From: Actinostola sp. cb2023
Lineage: Eukaryota; Cnidaria; Anthozoa; Actiniaria; Actinostolidae
DNA: 64,000 bases
Reading direction: 5' to 3'
Assembly (NCBI GenBank): GCA_033675265.1
Contig: JAUJYZ010000045.1
Coordinates: 248,001 to 312,000, forward strand
Of this stretch, positions 57,301 to 64,000 are shown one piece after another. The notes beneath the pieces are model-generated. The model saw only the letters and a program-made list of their open reading frames with translations. It was not told the origin of the DNA and ran no database searches. A program made the translations under genes and the position numbers. How positions within the stretch are numbered: the stretch's first letter is position 1; every line of letters begins with the position of its first letter.

Positions 57301-60300
57301 CAAGAATCCTGAAGAGTGAGAGCACTTGTGCTCCCACGAAACAGAACTGTAGATTAAACAGCAATGAACGAAATGTAGTCCTTAATTACTCTTCACTATA
57401 ATATATATTATATATTTATAAGTGTGGATTATTTTCAGCATAAGTAAAATCACTCTGATAATTATTTAATTAAAAACAAGTATGGCAGCCCTTGTAAATT
57501 TATAGTGGATGTGTTGCCCTGTATCACTCACATGTATGACATCACATCAAAACAATATATTGTTTAAACGCTATATTAGGATCAATTTTGGTCACGAGAG
57601 GCAGACAAAACAGTAACAACACAAAGGATTTCCCAAGTAAATGTATTTTATAAACCATCTGAAAACAATAAAAGTCACCATGCATGCATGCAAACACAGT
57701 AAATATTGTATAGTGTACATATATTTACATACTTTTGTCTCAGATATCCAATCAGCATCAGAGGATAATAATAATTGTCTTATTATCATTGATATATCTC
57801 TGACATACATGTACGTATTAAATACTACTGGAGGATGGTGTATGCAAATACATAAACATGCTGTGGTCACAGTTTTGAGCTTCGCTCTCACTAGACCCAT
57901 ATGTATATGGTGATATATTTTTATACTTTCAGAGGTCGTAATTAATAATTTAGCAGTAAAGAAAATACTTTTCAATGTTTGCCATAAGTCTGTACAATAT
58001 ACACTTACACAATGTAGGTCCTGAGACATTGCATGTATATATAATGCATTGTATAATGATATCGAGTAATATATTGTATAATGCGTCATAAAAACTTATT
58101 ATTATTATGCTAGTATCATTAGTACTTATAAGACTTGTCATTTTTGACAAATATGCAGATCTATATATAATGTATGAATTTATACATGTACTTACAGTGT
58201 AATATAGCTGTAAATCAAACAACTAGAGGGTTTTTCAAATTAGTTAATGCAGCACAAACAGTAATGAGATCATCTGCAACAGGAAGCAGACTTACTGGCA
58301 GTTCATTTTTTTTAATCTGGTACTCTTTCAATCGTCGAATAGCCATTTCCACATAAATTCTTACATTAGCAATCTTTGAAGTTTCACGAACATCACTCCT
58401 TGACATCTGCAGAGTAGTATGGGATGATGGCGGGGATGTTAGATGGCACTGGTAGAATGCTAGTAATTCGTCAATCTTGAAACCTCGATCAGCCATAACT
58501 TGATCACCTGGCTGCAAAAGCTTTAGAAACCCTGAATCTTCTACTATAAACTTATCGCTTGCCTTTCCACCATAGCTATCAGATATTGGGAGTTATTCCA
58601 ACAAGTACTTTGATTGTACAATGATGCTTGTATTCACTCCAGGATAATGTTTGAACTTCAAGACTAGAAGGTGTTTCAATGAAAAACTCTGTGCAATCAA
58701 TGATGACTCTACATTTCTTGTAATATTTACGAAAACTGTCTGGCAAATTTCTTAAAACTTGAATCCGACCAGGCCAAGATATAAGAAATTTCAGTTCCAA
58801 GGCCATCAAACGAAGCCAGGAAAAAATATTTGAACTAACAACTGATGGGCTAACCTTAAATACAATACGGCTAAATATTCAGTTAGAAGTCCTAATCTAA
58901 GTCTTTGCATGACCAAGAAAAATTCTTCTTCCAGGCGAAGCTTTCTGTTGCCATGGCTATGTCTTCTAATTACAGTTCTTTCAGTCATTGTTGTCATTTG
59001 CTTCGGTCCTTTCCAGTAAGTCATGTTTATAGCAGTCGGTTTCAGGAATTCAAATACAAGTGCAAAACAATCAGCATTTTGAAAACCTGTAAAAAGTCTA
59101 ACGTCAGAGTCTCTGGTAAGCTGTTCAAATTTAAGGCAGGGTCCTGGTAGTTCTTGCTGGTAGATTTCAGAAGTTTCAATTTTTGATTCAGTAATTTCAG
59201 ATATGGAGTGAGTAGTAGTGCAAGTGCTAGTCGAGGGTACGGGTGGATGTAGGTTTAGTTTTCGTCTTTTCCTTGGAGATAGTTTGGTGTTGTCACTTTT
59301 AACCAAAAATAAAGTCGGATTTGGAAACTGGAATGTAGGTGCACCGTATTGGAAATGATTGGAACACACCACCGGATAGTCTGTAGCTTGAAAATCTATT
59401 CTACCTTTACTAATATTATTCTCCCAGATTTTCCTTTTCAATGGCTCTTTGGGCATATAATGAAATTTCAGTTGATCCTGAACATGTCCCCTTTTGATAA
59501 TTCTCCTGCCACCTGCTGTCATTGGTACAACATCCAACACAGCATCTGTGATGTGGCATACTGTATATAAATAAAAATATATTGGTTGGTTTTAATCATC
59601 ATCATCAGTCTTAATTATAATTGTTTTGCCTGCCTAATAAGTGTTTAGTTTGAAACCGAAGACTCATAAAAAGCACAGAAATCAAAATAACTCAATATAA
59701 AATCTGTAGAGAGAAAAAAATATAATTACTAAAAAAATATATGATCTTTTGACAAAGGTTTTGACGGCCGATTCGCATGGTTGCACGATATTATAACTGT
59801 ACTTTAATATGAGCTGATAATGTATCCTTTCATAGCAAGATAATAGGTTACTAATAATTAAAATATCACTTATTTACCGATTGAAACTTAGAAAAATACG
59901 CTTTTAATTGCCGTGTTTTGTATCACGTACCCTAGAGAATTGAGACATTGAGTTGTTTTGATAGTGGATTAGCGATCAAGCACTTTTTCTTCACTGATAA
60001 AAGAGGGATTAAAAAAGCACCGAAAACAAAATAATTCAGCAAATAAGTAGTAAAAACGAAAGGTGACAAGCTGTACTCGTAGCAACTTCTGTGACTCGAG
60101 AAAACATACTGTTTTGAGCTTTTTTCCCCTTCAAAAGTCGATGTTTACATTTCGCCGGTCGATTCGCATGACTGCACGCCTTCGCAAGTAGTCGCTACTT
60201 TTGTTAGTAATTCTTCATTATTATTAGCTGGAATGGCTTCGAAATGTCTTTAAAAGTGAAAGAAGTTATACTTTCATTGAAGAATGTCGAAAACTTTCGT

Positions 60301-63300
60301 TTTACTTACCTTTTAGTCGAAAAATCTACTGATTGTGTGACAACACAAACCTGAGCTTGACACAGACTTTCTGTCACGGCTGAGTAGAAAAATTTCCACA
60401 GGAAGCCCTGATTACCCATGATGCACCATTTTGCCGAAAGGGTCTATTAGCTGTATATAAAGCAGCAGTTTACAGTATGCGCATATGGGCAGATATTCAT
60501 GAAACACAGAAAATTCAATAACAAATAATATACAGCAATATGCAGAAATTCTGATCATTTTGACTAAAATACATATATATCAAAAACCTACTTAAAATTA
60601 TGGGATGGCTACGCTGATATTTTTTTCTAGTCGTCTGCCAGCGAGGCTTTATGAAAAAAATATCATGGAAGCTATGCCATGGTTTTAAGTAGGTCTTTGA
60701 TATATGTGTATTTTAGTCAAAAGGATCAGAATTTCTGCATATTGCTGTATATACTAATATTATATTATATAAGTTAGAATACTAACTTGATAGTGATTGA
60801 TTACATTCAGAATGTACTCTCTAATATTGCCTACAGTGCCATCATTGTTCTTCATTGCAAAGTAAAAATGAGTTCGTGTTGCTTTGGCTGCAAACAAAAC
60901 AGTGCATTGAATGAATGAATGACTTTAGTCACAAAACCTGACTATAAAGTACAGTGGTAATAGCATCAGCAATAACAGTAATGCACTAGTAGTGCATGTA
61001 GTAGCAGAAGCAGCAGAAGTAACAGTAGCAATGATAGTAGTACTAAGTAGTACTATTATTAGTAGTAGTGGTATAGTAGTTGTAAATAGTTCAACCGTTA
61101 TCAGAGAGCTCTGGGAACCATTTGATATTCATGTCCCGCACAAGTCCACCACAGATATTTTTCATGGCTTTGCTAATTCCCTTGGCACCTGAAATTATAA
61201 GTATAACAGTGGAAATTTTAAACATCTATTTTGAATGTTACCAGTTCATATATATACATATATGTACATACTAATAATAATTACATGTAGTTTGTACCCA
61301 CAGTGTTTACATAATAATTTTATTATCATCAATGAGAGGAATGTATCAAATGTCAGCCGATTGTCGGTGACTTGTCAGCTGACTGTTTCAACACAACACC
61401 ATCACACCACCTATAGTACATTAATATTCCAGCACAGTTACTTATAAATGAGTCAAATACAATTTTTACAAACCATGCCAGGAGTCAAAGAAGTTCACTA
61501 TATGTTGTTCTTCAAACCATTTATTTAGAGACACCACAAAGTCATGTGCAACCTCGCCAATGTTATAATCTGCAAAAAATAAATATATTCGATCATGAAT
61601 ATCTGGCTTTTCCTCCAATGCACACAATTTGACTGGCTTACGATGTTCTGTCTGCAGAGTAGTGATCACTTCCTTAGTCATTGGAACTTCTCGTGATACC
61701 GCTGGCACATGCGAGGTGCGGCTCCAATTAGAAAAGCCAATTACGTTTTTATTCCTAATTATATAAACAAACAATAATTATTAATAACATGATTGAATAA
61801 GTTTTTATATTTTAGTTGATGTTATTGCCATATTTAATGCACAGAATCCTTACGTATGGGAAATAACACACACAGTAGTGTGCCCAGCAGATCGACTTGA
61901 ATCATGTCTGGCATCTGTAATTACATACTGTTGGGAAAGTGAAAAGATTATCACTTTATTTGATGCATTTTCCAAGAAGTCAAAAAGACATCAATACACA
62001 TAATAAAGATAAATAAAATAGTTACAAGTACTTACATCACCATTCCTCTGATATGCTTCAGTTTCTTTGACTTCACTCCTGGCTGTTTCCATGGAAACAG
62101 CACAGATCTCTGATACAACCATTGCATAGCCAAGTTTTTGTATGACTATAAGAATCAAACATATTGTAAAAACACACTAATATATTTGATGTACTGTAGT
62201 AAAATCCTGGCCCCAGTTTCACTAGCCACCACCACCTTTTAGTGCAACCTGGGTCTGGTAAAATAAAGCTTTTCCAGATTACTAGTGATAGACAATATAA
62301 TATTGCTAACCCACTCCCTCCCCCTACCCATATATTTTTATAAGCCCACCAAAAACTGGCTTGTAATGGGATATTTCACAGTAACTATCTGTTCATTTCT
62401 TTAGACTGTTTATCATTGCTGTCTATTTTGGAGTCAATCATGTGGTATTAGAGCAGCAGTATATGTATGTTGTTACGTAAACAATAAGCAATCATCTATC
62501 AAAAGTCAATCAGTATATACCTGAATCAAATGTTTTTTCACCAACTGCACCAATACATGCAGCTTCACATGCAGATGTGTACTGTGTTTCTGTCGAGCCA
62601 CTCGACAGAAAACCATGTACGAGTCTAAGAAAAAGAAAGAGGGAGGAAGGAAAGAGATGGAAGGAAGGGAGGGAGGAAGGAAAGAAATTTAAATCAGTTT
62701 CTTCAATTATATATTCAATAGCAAATTTGTCTTCTTACCTCATGTTGACATAGTATTTTACAATCTGCCTCCAGCCATCATGGTAGAGGTTAGCTACTTC
62801 AATTTATCCAGACAGAGGCATTCCACAGTCATTGTGGCACAATGCCCCTGCCTGGTAAATGTGGTAGAGGATGCAATAAATGGTTGTTGGCAGAATGTGC
62901 ATTTGCCTTGGTTTTTGACAAAAAAACTCACTAGGGATTGTAAAGATCCCTCTGTACAAAGGATAATTTGATCATTTTTGGATGCTGGAGTTGTTACTTG
63001 CTCCGTCCTCGGCACATAATGCTGACTTGATTTGTCTTGTGTCTTTGCAGCTGGTCGGTCTTGACGAGGAGTAGAGGCAGAAAGTGGTGGAGTGCACAGA
63101 ACATATTGAGAAAGGGGAATGAAAGAACCAGGTGTGGGCGGGCAATTCAGGTCTCTGCTGCGAAGGGGCGAAATTCGGAATGATGTAGGTGATGTAGGCG
63201 ATTCAGTGGATGATATGGAGGATATGGAGTTGCTTGATTTCAAGTAGTCGTACTCAAAGGCCAGAAGAAGTGTTTCAATCAAGTCAGCATTCTGTGTCGA

Positions 63301-63456
63301 GGAGGATTTCTTGGACAACCCCAGCTTTTTCTTTCAAGTTTGCAATCGTTCTTTTATGCTCTGCAAGCGACTCTCTTCACCGAGGAGAAGTTCGATGTTC
63401 AAAGAGAATTGAAGTCGCTTTTTCTTCGTACATGTAAGCTTATGTTGCTGAGCCAT
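48311..63456 (-). CDS. Gene B: ten-exon gene, RNase H/transposase-like product
   Basis: Exons, minus strand: 63456-62739, 62624-62521, 62145-62037, 61927-61854, 61754-61474, 61188-61096, 60887-60787, 49099-48969, 48662-48543, 48466-48311. All borders are GT-AG and phases agree between exons 2-7 and 8-10. Landmarks: FVKNQGKCTFCQQPF, GWRQIVKYYVNMRLVHGFLS, VVSEICAVSMETARSEVKET, YVITDARHDSSRSAGHTTVC, KPDIHDRIYLFFAD, FFDSWHGAKGISKAMKNI, NIKWFPELSDN, CRETYWIESLHSSMLVYAPK, NENVGREVSSLRHYA. The order DAR..DS, IHDR, FDSWH.AKG resembles transposase-type RNase H cores with D..D..(D)WH (inference). Exon 1 has an in-frame TGA (63332) and a frame clash near 62797; the exon 7/8 phase mismatch suggests a missing small exon. 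An 11.2-kb transposon nest lies in that intron. Confidence 0.62.
49384..49937 (+). pseudogene. Mariner/IS630-like transposase, catalytic core mostly missing (copy 1)
   Basis: Exon 1 (49384-49737) encodes helix-turn-helix DNA binding: MPRPCSEDLRWRAIWMVQIL, LVLSPRSIERYISSFLTRGT, GIHPHVELIIMEAVL, MTLAEIANEVYKQTGDEFS. Donor GTTTGC, acceptor CACTCTAG, then exon 2 (49828-49937): KKIALQRSEEARVRFRADVC, MMVFLDESGF with the first catalytic aspartate, followed by a GTAAGA donor. No exon with the second aspartate or third acidic residue follows: the expected region is occupied by a palindrome and by the PB1-like gene's 3' end. A binding-only relic. Confidence 0.78.
50046..50144. repeat. Palindrome replacing the transposase catalytic region (two copies)
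   Basis: Arms of ~34 bp, TTTTCTAAGATTTTGTTTGG and its inverse CCAAACAAAATCTTAGAAAA, with TTGGAT/ATCCAA next to the spacer. A second copy lies at 51833-51931 because of the tandem duplication. It sits where the rest of the DDE domain would be and may mark an internal deletion. Confidence 0.78.
51175..51724 (+). pseudogene. Mariner/IS630-like transposase fragment (copy 2)
   Basis: Identical to copy 1 from CTCGACCTTGCAGTGAAG onward, but the duplication boundary removes the original ATG context, so the first in-frame methionine is at 51216. Same two exons (to 51524 and from 51615) and the same missing catalytic half. Confidence 0.78.
52099..53533 (-). CDS. PB1-like companion gene of the mariner-like element, four exons, intact
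   Basis: Exons 53533-53146, 53045-52933, 52486-52361 and 52227-52099; every border is GT-AG, phases match, total 756 bp (251 aa), stop TAG. Product: MGRYDNSLACFSYEVTMAGA, LRVLKRGNRSRYDSYSVRDV, LFTKCKEELSPAKDSTFTMG, then NKKFTISSTVQLAEALSL and KKGWITLWIDPF, which looks like a PB1-type ubiquitin-fold domain (inference from the F.MGYYG..NKKF and GWITLWIDP pattern). A Ser/Asp/Glu-rich linker follows, then a basic stretch and a C-terminal SHOCT-like helix pair ILQQLKDLKALKDDNVLSTE. The last two exons are duplicated at 50699-50574 and 50440-50312. The longer frame to 53620 runs into the ISL2EU end and is not native. Function unknown. Confidence 0.75.
53593..54216. repeat. Left terminal inverted repeat of ISL2EU
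   Basis: 624 bp, inverse of 59822-60445, ending at CTTGCTATGAAAGGATA. It includes GGTGCATCATGGGTAATCAG and the GTCACACAATCAGTAGA block. The matching right repeat ends at AT 60446-60447. Confidence 0.92.
54318..56869 (+). pseudogene. ISL2EU YqaJ-type nuclease with SAP and SWIM, split by a MITE
   Basis: ATG at 54318 after acceptor TTTTCAG. SAP helix pair WSVGQLQFYLMRRGKSTSG; SWIM zinc finger CLCTAGFSNCCNHVIAVL; YqaJ start WKKQRVGRITASNFHVV and IKWGREHEQNAREAL. A MITE (55587-56283) follows. The frame resumes at SADNLFTCLCCGKFCVEFKC, whose VEFKCPYS carries the nuclease E-x-K, then WEDLDFLHKVDG, YFTQIQGQMKAHN and, after frame changes near 56577 and 56680, a PHD-like finger CPVCEKRIL...CSDCHHWYHWPCMG...WICDFC. 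Stop at 56869. Role in ISL2EU is not known in detail; an exonuclease activity is inferred. Confidence 0.85.
55587..56283. mobile_element. MITE inserted in the YqaJ domain
   Basis: Inverted arms of ~95 bp: CTCAAGTATATTAAGGCCTG, AAACTGAAAACTAT and GCTTTGAAG on the left, inverse on the right. CA on both sides may be the target duplication. The centre contains CACGTGAC repeats and a second inverted region (55845-56040). It separates AREAL from ADNLFTCLCCG of one domain. Confidence 0.82.
57216..57400. repeat. Palindromic PLE terminal sequence with hammerhead core
   Basis: Arms 57216-57292 and 57322-57400 are inverse copies of the sequence at 13052-13140 (AGTGAAGAGTAATTAAGGAC ... GTTCTGTTTCGTGGGAGCAC). 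The plus strand at 57304-57362 holds AATC-CTGAAGA-stem II-GAAACAG-AACTGTA-GATT, a complete hammerhead core with the inner 4-bp stem I; the outer stem I strand is absent. The minus arm lacks CTGAAGA. It lies between the two ISL2EU genes. Confidence 0.8.
58215..59559 (-). pseudogene. ISL2EU THAP-DDE_Tnp_4 transposase, several frameshifts
   Basis: Start ATG at 59559: MPHHRCCVGCCTNDSRW opens the THAP domain; after a frame change near 59510 it continues HVQDQLKFHYMPKEPLKRKI and YPVVCSNHF. Then LFTGFQNADCFALVFEFL, KLRLEEEFFLVMQRLRLGLL, a frame change near 58850, FKVSPSVVSSNIFSWLRLMA-like text across frames, KKCRVIIDCTEFFIETPSSL (first Asp), another change near 58590, QPGDQVMADRGFKIDELLAF (second Asp) and KIANVRIYVEMAIRRLKEYQ (Glu). 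All three catalytic acids are present, but at least three frame changes block the ORF. It would cut and paste the element using the terminal repeats. Confidence 0.86.
59822..60445. repeat. Right terminal inverted repeat of ISL2EU
   Basis: Inverse of 53593-54216, ending CCGAAAGGGTCT before AT. It lies upstream of the THAP-DDE gene and so probably contains its promoter; the left copy does the same for the YqaJ gene. Confidence 0.92.
60527..60755. mobile_element. Palindromic MITE in a gene B intron
   Basis: Inverse arms of about 100 bp: ATACAGCAATATGCAGAAAT, TTGACTAAAATACA and AAACCTACTTAAAA match the right arm TTTTAAGTAGGTCTTTGATA ... CAGAATTTCTGCATATTGCT. Centre GGCTACGCTGATATTTTTTT. It lies between exon 7 of gene B and the TA-flanked transposon nest. 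Confidence 0.8.
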
Positions 63457-64000
63457 GATGAACCTTTACAATTTATCTTACATGTCCACGTCATGTTGAC
63501 GTGCAAAAAATATATACATTTGCAATCCTAAAGAATACGTTTGTTGTAAAATATATTCTCAACATAGGTCTCGAAACCTTACCTTTACCATGTCTACCAT
63601 AAAAGTACAGAGATGTACAAATGATCGACACATTTACCTCATTATTCGGACAGTTCTTCGCCGACACTTCTTCTCGACTAGCTGGATAGTTTGTTTATAA
63701 TAATATACCAAAGTGGGCGCATAATTTTAGATACGAAACTGCATATACTTTATGACAGGAATATGTGGGCTCATATATTTCCAGTCCACTGGAAATAGGA
63801 CAGGGATACCAAGTATCAAAGAAGACAGTTTATGAGTTGTCGGCGCGAAACTTTCAACATCGCTGTTTCTCAGAAAGATTACATCAAAACTACATTGTGA
63901 AGGAAAAGAAAAGCAATTGTAACACAGTTTACGTTGTTTTATTGTCATTTTTCTATGAAATTCTCTAGCTCCTTTACCAACCTTTGCACACGTTTGACAG
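63457..64000. other. Upstream region of gene B
   Basis: No coding sequence recognised. The 63727-63948 minus-strand and 63765-63968 plus-strand open frames overlap and resemble no family. Any promoter for gene B would be here, but no clear TATA box can be assigned. Confidence 0.4.

Larger units (their letters stand above)
53593..60445. mobile_element. ISL2EU DNA transposon, 6.85 kb, ~624-bp terminal inverted repeats
   Basis: Ends AGACCCTTTCGGCAAAATGG and its inverse, with AT at 53591-53592 and 60446-60447 as target duplication. Terminal repeats run 53593-54216 and 59822-60445 with only about five differences seen (for example AAGGTCAGG/AAGCTCAGG). Between them are a SAP/SWIM/YqaJ nuclease gene (plus) and a THAP/DDE transposase gene (minus), convergent. 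Two-gene content and AT target site match ISL2EU as described in invertebrates (established knowledge). Both genes carry breaks. Confidence 0.9.
49252..60453. mobile_element. Mariner-like TA-flanked element carrying a nested ISL2EU
   Basis: Left end CAGCTAATTCAGAAAAGGTT at 49252, right end the inverse at 53526-53592 plus 60446-60453 (ATTAGCTG), flanked by TA at 49250-49251 and 60454-60455. Matched terminal repeats are about 75 bp (CGGCGATCGACTTCAAGCCT, CTACGCGACTAGAC). The ISL2EU at 53593-60445 sits inside the right terminal repeat. Without it and without one copy of the internal duplication the element is about 2.56 kb. It holds a transposase fragment (plus) and a spliced PB1-like gene (minus), convergent. 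Confidence 0.85.

Noticed and set aside
62794..63318. Plus-strand frames over exon 1 of gene B (62780-62971, 63210-63531)
   Set aside because: Shadows of the minus-strand exon, which has splice sites and continues into exon 2 in phase.

Overview
The window reads as animal nuclear DNA, most likely from a cnidarian such as a coral or sea anemone (inference). Introns are GT-AG, DNA is AT-rich, AAT/TA microsatellites are common, and transposon families known from cnidarians and other marine invertebrates dominate: ISL2EU, Ngaro-type tyrosine-recombinase elements, Penelope-like elements, Tx1/L1-like LINEs and DUF6589 proteins. There is no operon or other bacterial signature.

Layout. 1-2.4 kb: a decayed CR1/L2-type LINE (minus strand). 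2.4-11.2 kb: a convergent pair, a C2H2/DUF6589 gene (plus) and a RecQ-family helicase (minus), both frameshifted. 11.4-18 kb: repeats and two Penelope-like elements (PLEs); the first carries a hammerhead ribozyme motif that satisfies the consensus. 18-23.9 kb: a near full-length Tx1/L1-like LINE with four ~147-bp tandem units upstream of ORF1. 24.8-26.3 kb: remains of a transposase-like protein joined to a DEDDh exonuclease. 27.1-31.9 kb: a DDE_Tnp_4 transposase relic split by a complete Ngaro-like element (A1-ORFs-B1-A2-B2). 32-37.5 kb: inverted repeats, a TTAA-flanked element with its empty site preserved nearby, and LINE fragments.

37.7-46.7 kb: a small intact three-exon gene (plus, 157 aa, unrecognised, here gene A). 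Its first intron holds a whole second Ngaro-like element, which itself carries a TA-flanked 1.7-kb insertion. 48.3-63.5 kb: a ten-exon minus-strand gene (gene B) whose product looks RNase H/transposase-like. One of its introns holds an 11.2-kb nest: a TA-flanked mariner-like element with a broken transposase, an intact four-exon PB1-like companion gene and an exact 1,787-bp tandem duplication. An ISL2EU element with ~624-bp terminal inverted repeats is inserted into its right terminal repeat.

Three unrelated two-gene cassettes here (DUF6589/RecQ, transposase/PB1-like, YqaJ/THAP-DDE) are convergent. The DUF6589/RecQ pair and the PB1-like companion gene are the best candidates for little-described mobile systems. 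Many ORFs carry single-base frameshifts at homopolymers, so some breaks may be assembly errors.
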